Below, in pieces: positions 52,108-61,424 of a stretch of DNA of 64,000 nt. The stretch is from Viola odorata (lineage: Eukaryota; Streptophyta; Magnoliopsida; Malpighiales; Violaceae): assembly GCA_963691705.1 (NCBI GenBank), contig OY829543.1, positions 27,365,523 through 27,429,522 of the forward strand, given 5' to 3'. The notes below the pieces were generated by a model. That model was not told the DNA's origin, did no database searches, and saw nothing but the letters and a program-made list of their open reading frames with translations. The position numbers were made by a program, and so were the translations under genes. Position 1 is the stretch's first letter; each line of letters begins with the position of its first letter.

Positions 52108-54978
52108 CCCTAAACTACACTTCCCTTAAGGCCTTGACCGCGGGCTTGAAAAGATGGGATTGGAGAGCTATCGCAAGGCCTCGGATGGCTTAGGCGAGGG
52201 GACTTCATGGGATGCTAGGGGTGGCGCGCCTGGTGCGCGCATGTCTTCATGGTTTGCGAGGACTTGGCGCGGCATTCCTCATGGCTTGTGCGGCCTATCT
52301 GTGAGGTCTACACGTGGATACGAGTGAGAGTCCTCATGCTAGTATCATCTCCTCCCTCTTCAAATGGATTCGTCCTCGAATCTGCGCACTCCATTCCTTT
52401 GCGAATGTCACACATAGTTCCTACATAGGAGAGGTATGCATCAACACTATGGAAAAGGGTTGGAAAATAACTAAAAGGTAACACAAAGCGATGTTGTAAA
52501 AATAAGTCCGTCGACTTCAAAAGACAAGGAATTTTCTCCCATGGGCGAAGAGTAGAGTTGGGAATTATTACAAGAAACAACCCTAAACTACACTTCCCTT
52601 AAGACCTTGACCGCGGGCTTGAAGAGATGGGATTGGAGAGCTAGCGCAAGGCCTCGGATGGCTTAGGCGAGGGGACTTCATGGGATGCTAGGGTTGGCGC
52701 GCCTGGTGCGCGCCTGGTACGCCTATGTCTTCATGGTTTGCGAGGACTTGGCGCGGCATTCCTCATGGCTTGCGCGGCCTATCCGTGAGGTCTTCACGTG
52801 GATACGAGTGAGAGTCCTCATGCTCGTATCATCTCCGCCCTCTTCAAATGGATTCGTCCTCGAATCTGCGCACTCTATTCCTTTGCGAATGTCACACATA
52901 GTACCTACATAGGAGAGGTATGCATCAACACTATGGAAAAGGGTTGGAAAATAACTAAAAGGTAACACAAAGCGATGTTGTAAAAATAAGTCCGTAGACT
53001 TCAAAATACAAGGAATTTTCTCCCATGGGCGAAGAGTAGGGTTGGGAATTATTACAAGAAACAACCCTAAACTACACTTCCCTTAAGGCCTTGACCGCGG
53101 GCTTGAAGAGATGGGATTGGAGAGCTAGCGCAAGGCCTCGGATGGCTTAGGCGAGGGGACTTCATGGGATGCTAGGGTTGGCGCGCCCGGTGCGCACCTG
53201 GTACGCCTATGTCTTCATGGTTTGCGAGGACTTGGCGCGGCATTCCTCATGGCTTGCGCGGCCTATCCGTGAGGTCTTCACGTGGATACGAGTGAGAGTC
53301 CTCATGCTCGTATCATCTCCTCCCTCTTCAAATGGATTCGTCCTCGAATCTGCGCACTCCATTCCTTTGCGAATGTCACACATAGTACCTACATAGGAGA
53401 GGTATGCATCAACACTATGGAAAAGGGTTGGAAAATAACTAAAACGTAACACAAAGCGATGTTGTAAAAATAAGTCCGTAGACGTCAAAAGACAAGGAAT
53501 TTTCTCCCATGGGCGAAGAGTAGGGTTGGGAATTATTACAAGAAACAACCCTAAACTACACTTCCCTTAAGGCCTTGACCGCGGGCTTGAAAAGATGGGA
53601 TTGGAGATCTATCGCAAGGCCTCGGATGGCTTATGCGAGGGGACTTCATGGGATGCTAGGGTTGGCGCGCCTGGTGCGCGCATGTCTTCATGGTTTGCGA
53701 GGACTTGGCGCGACATTCCTCATGGCTTGCGCGGCCTATCCGTGAGGTCTTCACGTGGATATGAGTCAGAGCCCTCATGCTCGTATCATCTCCTCCCTCT
53801 TCAAATGGATTCGTCCTCGAATCTACGCACTCCATTCCTTTGCGAATGCCACACATAGTACCTACATTGGAGAGGTATGCATCAACACTATGGAAAAGGG
53901 TTGGAAAATAACTAAAAGGTAACACAAAGCGATGTTGTAAAAATAAGTCCGTAGACTGCAAAAGACAAGGAATTTTCTCCCATGGGCGAAGAGTAGGCTT
54001 GGGAATTATTACAAGAAACAACCCTAAACTACACTTCCCTTAAGGCCTTGACCGCGGGCTTGAAAAGATGGGATTGGAGATCTATCGCAAGGCCTCGGAT
54101 GGCTTAGGCGAGGGGACTTCATGGGATGCTAGGGTTGGTGCTCCTGGTGCGCGCATGTCTTCATGGTTTGCGAGGACTTGGCGCGGCATTCCTCATGGCT
54201 TGTGCGGTCTATCCGTGAGGTCTTCACGTGGATACGAGTGAGAGTCCTCATGCTCGTATCATCTCCTCCCTCTTCAAATGGATTCGTCCTCGAATCTGCG
54301 CACTCTATTCCTTTGCGAATGTCACACATAGTACCTACATAGGAGAGGTATGCATCAACACTATGGAAAAGGGTTGGAAAATAACTAAAAGGTAACACAA
54401 AGCGATGTTGTAAAAATAAGTCCGTAGACTTCAAAATACAAGGAATTTTCTCCCATGGGCGAAGAGTAGGGTTGGGAATTATTACAAGAAGCAACCCTAA
54501 ACTACACTTCCCTTAAGGCCTTGACCGCGGGCTTGAAGAGATGGGATTGGAGAGCTAGCGCAAGGCCTCGGATGGCTTAGGCGAGGGGACTTCATGGGAT
54601 GCTAGGGTTGGCGCGCCCGGTGCGCACCTGGTACGCCTATGTCTTCATGGTTTGCGAGGACTTGGCGCGGCATTCCTCATGGCTTGCGCGGCCTATCCGT
54701 GAGGTCTTCACGTGGATACGAGTGAGAGTCCTCATGCTCGTATCATCTCCTCCCTCTTCAAATGGATTCGTCCTCGAATCTGCGCACTCCATTCCTTTGC
54801 GAATGTCACACATAGTACCTACATAGGAGAGGTATGCATCAACACTATGGAAAAGGGTTGGAAAATAACTAAAACGTAACACAAAGCGATGTTGTAAAAA
54901 TAAGTCCGTAGACGTCAAAAGACAAGGAATTTTCTCCCATGGGCGAAGAGTAGGGTTGGGAATTATTACAAGAAACAA
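52108..54978. repeat. Array segment I: 1,430-bp trimer duplication
   Basis: Units end at 52,580, 53,064, 53,548, 54,021, 54,494 and 54,978. Units ending 53,064 and 54,494 share GCACTCTATTCC and CAAAATACAAGG. Units ending 53,548 and 54,978 share GCGCGCCCGGTGCGCACC and AAAACGTAACAC. The spacing is 1,430 bp. The unit ending 52,580 shares CTAGGGGTGGCG and CATGCTAGTATC with the unit ending 47,852, linking this segment to the undecamer block. Confidence 0.85.
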
Positions 54979-57900
54979 CCCTAAACTACACTTCCCTTAA
55001 GGCCTTGACTGCGGGCTTCAAAAGATGGGATTGGAGAGCTATCGCAAGGCCTCGGATGGCTTAGGGGAGGGGACTTCATGGGATGCTAGGGTTGGCGCGC
55101 CTGGTGCGCGCCTGGTACGCCCATGTCTTCATGGTTTGCGAGGACTTGGCGCGGCATTCCTCATGGCTTGCGCGGCCTATCCGTGAGGTCTTCACGTGGA
55201 TACGAGTGAGAGTCCTCATGCTCGTATCATCTCCTCCCTCTTCAAATGGATTCGTCCTCGAATCTGCGCACTCCATTCCTTTGCGAATGTCACACATAGT
55301 ACCTACATAGGAGCGGTATGCATCAACACTATGGAAAAGGGTTGGAAAATAATTAAAAGGTAACTCAAAGCGATGTTGTGAAAATAAGTCCGTAGACTTC
55401 AAAAGACAAGGAATTTTCTCCCATGGGCGAAGAGTAGGCTTGGGAATTATTACAAGAAACAACCCTAAACTACACTTCCCTTAAGGCCTTGACTGCGGGC
55501 TTCAAAATATGGGATTGGAGAGCTATCGCAAGGCCTCGGATGGCTTAGGGGAGGGGACTTCATGGGATGCTAGGGTTGGCGCGCCTGGTGCGCGCCTGGT
55601 ACGCCCATGTCTTCATGGTTTGCGAGGACTTGGCGCGGCATTCCTCATGGCTTGCGCGGCCTATCCGTGAGGTCTACACGTGGATACGAGTGAGAATCCT
55701 CATGCTCGTATCATCTCCTCCCTCTTGAAATGGATTCGTCCTCGAATCTGCGCACTCCATTCCTTTGCGAATGTCACACATAGTACCTACATAGGAGCGG
55801 TATGCATCAACACTATGGAAAAGGGTTGGAAAATAATTAAAAGGTAACTCAAAGCGATGTTGTGAAAATAAGTCCGTAGACTTCAAAAGACAAGGAATTT
55901 TCTCCCATGGGCGAAGAGTAGGGTTGGGAATTATTACAAGAAACAACCCTAAACTACACTTCCCTTAAGGCCTTGACTTCGGGCTTCAAAAGATGGGATT
56001 GGAGAGCTATCGCAAGGCCTCGGATGGCTTAGGGGAGGGGACTTCATGGGATGCTAGGGTTGGCGCGTCTGGTGCGCGCCTGGTACGCCCATGTCTTCAT
56101 GGTTTGCGAGGACTTGGCGCGGCATTCCTCATGGCTTGCGCGGCCTATCCGTGAGGTCTTCACGTGGATACGAGTGAGAGTCCTCATGCTCGTATCATCT
56201 CCTCCCTCTTCAAATGGATTCGTCCTCGAATCTGCGCACTCCATTCCTTTGCGAATGTCACACATAGTACCTACATAGGAGCGGTATGCATCAACACTAT
56301 GGAAAAGGGTTGGAAAATAATTAAAAGGTAACTCAAAGCGATGTTGTGAAAATAAGTCCGTAGACTTCAAAAGACAAGGAATTTTCTCCCATGGGCGAAG
56401 AGTAGGCTTGGGAATTATTACAAGAAACAACCCTAAACTACACTTCCCTTAAGGCCTTGACTGCGGGCTTCAAAATATGGGATTGGAGAGCTATCGCAAG
56501 GCCTCGGATGGCTTAGGGGAGGGGACTTCATGGGATGCTAGGGTTGGCGCGCCTGGTGCGCGCCTGGTACGCCCATGTCTTCATGGTTTGCGAGGACTTG
56601 GCGCGGCATTCCTCATGGCTTGCGCGGCCTATCCGTGAGGTCTACACGTGGATACGAGTGAGAATCCTCATGCTCGTATCATCTCCTCCCTCTTCAAATG
56701 GATTCGTCCTCGAATCTGCGCACTCCATTCCTTTGCGAATGTCACACATAGTACCTACATAGGAGCGGTATGCATCAACACTATGGAAAAGGGTTGGAAA
56801 ATAATTAAAAGGTAACTCAAAGCGATGTTGTGAAAATAAGTCCGTAGACTTCAAAAGACAAGGAATTTTCTCCCATGGGCGAAGAGTAGGCTTGGGAATT
56901 ATTACAAGAAACAACCCTAAACTACACTTCCCTTAAGGCCTTGACTGCGGGCTTCAAAATATGGGATTGGAGAGCTATCGCAAGGCCTCGGATGGCTTAG
57001 GGGAGGGGACTTCATGGGATGCTAGGGTTGGCGCGCCTGGTGCGCGCCTGGTACGCCCATGTCTTCATGGTTTGCGAGGACTTGGCGCGGCATTCCTCAT
57101 GGCTTGCGCGGCCTATCCGTGAGGTCTACACGTGGATACGAGTGAGAATCCTCATGCTCGTATCATCTCCTCCCTCTTCAAATGGATTCGTCCTCGAATC
57201 TGCGCACTCCATTCCTTTGCGAATGTCACACATAGTACCTACATAGGAGCGGTATGCATCAACACTATGGAAAAGGGTTGGAAAATAATTAAAAGGTAAC
57301 TCAAAGCGATGTTGTGAAAATAAGTCCGTAGACTTCAAAAGACAAGGAATTTTCTCCGATGGGCGAAGAGTAGGGTTGGGAATTATTACAAGAAACAACC
57401 CTAAACTACACTTCCCTTAAGGCCTTGACTTCGGGCTTCAAAAGATGGGATTGGAGAGCTATCGCAAGGCCTCGGATGGCTTAGGGGAGGGGACTTCATG
57501 GGATGCTAGGGTTGGCGCGTCTGGTGCGCGCCTGGTACGCCCATGTCTTCATGGTTTGCGAGGACTTGGCGCGGCATTCCTCATGGCTTGCGCGGCCTAT
57601 CCGTGAGGTCTTCACGTGGATACGAGTGAGAGTCCTCATGCTCGTATCATCTCCTCCCTCTTCAAATGGATTCGTCCTCGAATCTGCGCACTCCATTCCT
57701 TTGCGAATGTCACACATAGTACCTACATAGGAGCGGTATGCATCAACACTATGGAAAAGGGTTGGAAAATAATTAAAAGGTAACTCAAAGCGATGTTGTG
57801 AAAATAAGTCCGTAGACTTCAAAAGACAAGGAATTTTCTCCCATGGGCGAAGAGTAGGCTTGGGAATTATTACAAGAAACAACCCTAAACTACACTTCCC

Positions 57901-59334
57901 TTAAGGCCTTGACTGCGGGCTTCAAAATATGGGATTGGAGAGCTATCGCAAGGCCTCGGATGGCTTAGGGGAGGGGACTTCATGGGATGCTAGGGTTGGC
58001 GCGCCTGGTGCGCGCCTGGTACGCCCATGTCTTCATGGTTTGCGAGGACTTGGCGCGGCATTCCTCATGGCTTGCGCGGCCTATCCGTGAGGTCTACACG
58101 TGGATACGAGTGAGAATCCTCATGCTCGTATCATCTCCTCCCTCTTCAAATGGATTCGTCCTCGAATCTGCGCACTCCATTCCTTTGCGAATGTCACACA
58201 TAGTACCTACATAGGAGCGGTATGCATCAACACTATGGAAAAGGGTTGGAAAATAATTAAAAGGTAACTCAAAGCGATGTTGTGAAAATAAGTCCGTAGA
58301 CTTCAAAAGACAAGGAATTTTCTCCGATGGGCGAAGAGTAGGGTTGGGAATTATTACAAGAAACAACCCTAAACTACACTTCCCTTAAGGCCTTGACTTC
58401 GGGCTTCAAAAGATGGGATTGGAGAGCTATCGCAAGGCCTCGGATGGCTTAGGGGAGGGGACTTCATGGGATGCTAGGGTTGGCGCGCCTGGTGCGCGCC
58501 TGGTACGCCCATGTCTTCATGGTTTGCGAGGACTTGGCGCGGCATTCCTCATGGCTTGCGCGGCCTATCCGTGAGGTCTTCACGTGGATACGAGTGAGAG
58601 TCCTCATGCTCGTATCATCTCCTCCCTCTTCAAATGGATTCGTCCTCGAATCTGCGCACTCCATTCCTTTGCGAATGTCACACATAGTACCTACATAGGA
58701 GCGGTATGCATCAACACTATGGAAAAGGGTTGGAAAATAATTAAAAGGTAACTCAAAGCGATGTTGTGAAAATAAGTCCGTAGACTTCAAAAGACAAGGA
58801 ATTTTCTCCCATGGGCGAAGAGTAGGCTTGGGAATTATTACAAGAAACAACCCTAAACTACACTTCCCTTAAGGCCTTGACTGCGGGCTTCAAAATATGG
58901 GATTGGAGAGCTATCGCAAGGCCTCGGATGGCTTAGGGGAGGGGACTTCATGGGATGCTAGGGTTGGCGCGCCTGGTGCGCGCCTGGTACGCCCATGTCT
59001 TCATGGTTTGCGAGGACTTGGCGCGGCATTCCTCATGGCTTGCGCGGCCTATCCGTGAGGTCTACACGTGGATACGAGTGAGAATCCTCATGCTCGTATC
59101 ATCTCCTCCCTCTTCAAATGGATTCGTCCTCGAATCTGCGCACTCCATTCCTTTGCGAATGTCACACATAGTACCTACATAGGAGCGGTATGCATCAACA
59201 CTATGGAAAAGGGTTGGAAAATAATTAAAAGGTAACTCAAAGCGATGTTGTGAAAATAAGTCCGTAGACTTCAAAAGACAAGGAATTTTCTCCCATGGGC
59301 GAAGAGTAGGCTTGGGAATTATTACAAGAAACAA
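54979..59334. repeat. Array segment J: pure 484-bp monomers with 968-bp dimer repeat
   Basis: Nine consecutive 484-bp units fill exactly 4,356 bp. Two subtypes mostly alternate: one with GAGGTCTTCACG and GAGAGTCCTC, the other with GAGGTCTACACG and GAGAATCCTC. This gives a 968-bp dimer, with one place (units ending 56,914 and 57,398) where the second subtype occurs twice. Shared marks are TTGACTTCGGGC, GGCGCGTCTGG and TTCTCCGATGGG. Private changes are CCTCTTGAAATGG at about 55,726 and ACAAGCCTAAAC at about 59,335. This is the most homogeneous part of the array even though it lies near the edge. Confidence 0.9.
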
Positions 59335-60280
59335 GCCTAAACTACACTTCCCTTAAGGCCTTGACCGCGGGCTTGAAAAGATGGGATTGGAGATCTATCG
59401 CAAGGCCTCGGATGGCTTATGCGAGGGGACTTCATGGGATGCTAGGGTTGGCGCGCCTGGTGCGCGCATGTCTTCATGGTTTGCGAGGACTTGGCGCGAC
59501 ATTCCTCATGGCTTGCGCGGCCTATCCGTGAGGTCTTCACGTGGATATGAGTCAGAGCCCTCATGCTCGTATCATCTCCTCCCTCTTCAAATGGATTCGT
59601 CCTCGAATCTACGCACTCCATTCCTTTGCGAATGCCACACATAGTACCTACATTGGAGAGGTATGCATCAACACTATGGAAAAGGGTTGGAAAATAACTA
59701 AAAGGTAACACAAAGCGATGTTGTAAAAATAAGTCCGTAGACTGCAAAAGACAAGGAATTTTCTCCCATGGGCGAAGAGTAGGCTTGGGAATTATTACAA
59801 GAAACAACCCTAAACTACACTTCCCTTAAGGCCTTGACCGCGGGCTTGAAAAGATGGGATTGGAGATCTATCGCAAGGCCTCGGATGGCTTAGGCGAGGG
59901 GACTTCATGGGATGCTAGGGTTGGTGCTCCTGGTGCGCGCATGTCTTCATGGTTTGCGAGGACTTGGCGCGGCATTCCTCATGGCTTGTGCGGTCTATCC
60001 GTGAGGTCTTCACGTGGATACGAGTGAGAGTCCTCATGCTCGTATCATCTCCTCCCTCTTCAAATGGATTCGTCCTCGAATCTGCGCACTCCATTCCTTT
60101 GCGAATGTCACACATAGTACCTACATAGGAGCGGTATGCATCAACACTATGGAAAAGGGTTGGAAAATAATTAAAAGGTAACTCAAAGCGATGTTGTGAA
60201 AATAAGTCCGTAGACTTCAAAAGACAAGGAATTTTCTCCCATGGGCGAAGAGTAGGCTTGGGAATTATTACAAGAAACAA
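59335..60280. repeat. Two 473-bp monomers copied from 53,549-54,494
   Basis: Units ending 59,807 and 60,280 match units ending 54,021 and 54,494 at an offset of 5,786 bp. Shared rare marks are GTGGATATGAGTCAGAGCC, GAATCTACGCAC, GGCGCGACATTCC and GGTTGGTGCTCC. The match stops inside the second unit: after about 60,060 this unit has CACTCCATTCC, GGAGCGGTATGC and AATTAAAAGGTAACTC, as in segment J, where the source unit has CACTCTATTCC and CTAAAAGGTAACAC. The second unit is therefore a recombinant monomer. Confidence 0.87.
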
Positions 60281-60391
60281 CCCTAAACTACACTTCCCTT
60301 AAGGCCTTGACTGCGGGCTTCAAAATATGGGATTGGAGAGCTATCGCAAGGCCTCGGATGGCTTAGGCTTAGGAATTATTACAAGAAACAA
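60281..60391. repeat. Truncated monomer with ~362-bp internal deletion
   Basis: The repeat begins normally, then GGATGGCTTAGG joins directly to CTTAGGAATTATTAC near 60,364-60,376. Compared with a 473-bp unit, about 362 bp are missing. Both parent sequences contain TAGG at the join (GGCTTAGGCGAGG and GAGTAGGCTTGGG), so the deletion fits a 4-bp microhomology junction. It lies at the inner border of the diverged edge monomer. Confidence 0.85.
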
Positions 60392-60711
60392 CCCTAAACT
60401 ACACTTCCCTTAAGGCCTTGACCGCGGGCATGAAGAGATGGGATTGGAGAGCTAGCGCAAGGCCTTGGATGGCTTAGGCGCTGGGACTTCATGGGATGCT
60501 AGGGTTGGCGCGCTTGGTGCGCGGATGTCTTCATGGTTTGCGAGGACTTGGCGTGGCGTTCCTAATGGCCTGCGCGGCCTAGCCTTGAGGTCTTCACGTG
60601 GATACGAGTGAGCCCTCATGCTCGTATCGTCTCCTCCCTCTTTAAATGGATTCGTCCTCTAATTTGCGCGCTCCATTCCTTTGCGAATGTCACACATAGT
60701 ACCTACATAGG
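60392..60711. repeat. Diverged terminal monomer cut by the LTR
   Basis: About 320 bp of monomer sequence carry clearly more private changes than interior units: GGGCATGAAGAG, GCCTTGGATGG, GGCGCTGGGAC, GTGCGCGGATG, GGCGTGGCGTTCC, CTAATGGCCTGCG, GAGTGAGCCCTC (4 bp shorter), CTCGTATCGTC, CTCTTTAAATGG and CTCTAATTTGCGCG. It stops at CACATAGTACCTACATAGG, and the LTR starts at the next base. Higher divergence is expected of a monomer at an array border where homogenisation is weak. Confidence 0.88.
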
Positions 60712-61424
60712 TGATACGATCCGACCTCCGATGTGAAGGCCGAATGGTATGCTACGAATGGAGGATCTAGCTCAATGAGTTTATGACACAAATCAATAAG
60801 GAAATAGTAGGAAATATGGAGACACGCAGCGGAAATGATACAAGGAATAAACACACAAAATACAAGATAATACCCGGATGAATGCAGATGGAGATTAGAG
60901 ATGATTGCTTGAACAACGATCAATTGAACACTTGAGATATGCTTGATGAATACTTGAATACACGGGCAGAATACTCTCACATTCAACAAACACAAACCGT
61001 CCAAAGATGAACACTCAAATATACACTCAATCGCTCACAAATACGAAGTAATAACCGATTACACAAAGATGGAAACTTCTTGTTTTCGATTGACTTAAGC
61101 CACGGCTTTCCAAACCAAGGCAAACACCAATATTGAGCCCCGGATGAATAAGGAGAATTCTCTCAATCAATATTCATCATCAAAGCTAAATTGAAAATAT
61201 GCAAGAATTGAACTACTCATAGTTATTACATATTAGGCCATTTGAGACCATAATGCCCTTAATGAGCTCTTCCTTCTCCTTCCTTCTAAGATAGATGAAT
61301 TTCCTTGTCATTTTGATGGGTTTCCAAGCCCATTTGAAGGGTAAGAGGTATCTTAGAACGTGCCTTCATAATTGGTCGAGTTCGGGTTCGTTCGGGTCTT
61401 GTAGACGTAGGTGTGATCGTATCA
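60712..61424 (-). mobile_element. 3' LTR of a minus-strand Ty3/gypsy-type retrotransposon (713 bp)
   Basis: The sequence starts TGATACGATC and ends GATCGTATCA, a perfect 10-bp terminal inverted repeat that includes the TG...CA ends of LTRs. It directly follows, on the minus strand, a polypurine tract and a retroelement coding tail, which makes it the 3' LTR of an element whose body lies to the right. Composition changes sharply from the GC-rich satellite to AT-rich sequence at the border. The left flank ATAGG (60,707-60,711) would be the 5-bp target-site duplication. I saw no AATAAA on the minus strand. The partner 5' LTR and the primer binding site are outside the window, so LTR status is inferred from ends and context, not from a second copy. 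Confidence 0.82.
61014..61028 (-). promoter_or_regulatory. Possible TATA-like element in the LTR
   Basis: The minus strand reads GAGTGTATATTTGAG here, in the middle of the putative LTR, where a retrotransposon U3 promoter could lie. It is a weak match and AT-rich sequence produces such motifs by chance. Nothing else supports a transcription start. Confidence 0.2.

Larger units (their letters stand above)
1..60711. repeat. Satellite DNA array, ~476-bp monomers, retroelement-tail derived
   Basis: A continuous head-to-tail array fills this stretch with all monomers in one orientation. I used the end of the conserved CAAGAAA(C/T)AA string as a landmark and found 127 copies between 327 and 60,280. 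The intervals are 473 bp (57), 484 bp (37), 471 bp (24), 472 bp (6) and 474 bp (2). Most differences between monomers are single substitutions shared by subfamilies. Read on the minus strand, each monomer has a retrotransposon-like tail (peptide DSRTNPFE..GGDDT), a polypurine tract and a TGATACGA LTR-type start, then about 400 bp that are not obviously retroelement sequence. Lengths of 473 and 484 are not multiples of three, so no reading frame crosses the array. The left end lies outside the window. Repeat identity is certain; the retroelement origin is inferred from shared motifs. Chromosomal position (centromere, pericentromere, subtelomere) cannot be told. Confidence 0.98.

Noticed and set aside
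1..60280. 5S rDNA array (similar unit length of about 500 bp in plants)
   Set aside because: No 120-bp 5S gene, internal control region or T-run terminator was found in the monomer.
1..60280. CRISPR or bacterial repeat array
   Set aside because: Whole ~476-bp units repeat without unique spacers, and the flanking sequence is a plant retroelement.
60690..61004. 104-aa minus-strand ORF at the LTR
   Set aside because: It starts at TTG, lies within the putative LTR and crosses its border into the satellite. No family resemblance.
60712..61424. DNA transposon with terminal inverted repeats
   Set aside because: The 10-bp inverted ends fit, but the right end abuts a polypurine tract and a Gag-bearing element in the matching orientation, and no transposase is present. 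An LTR explains all of this.
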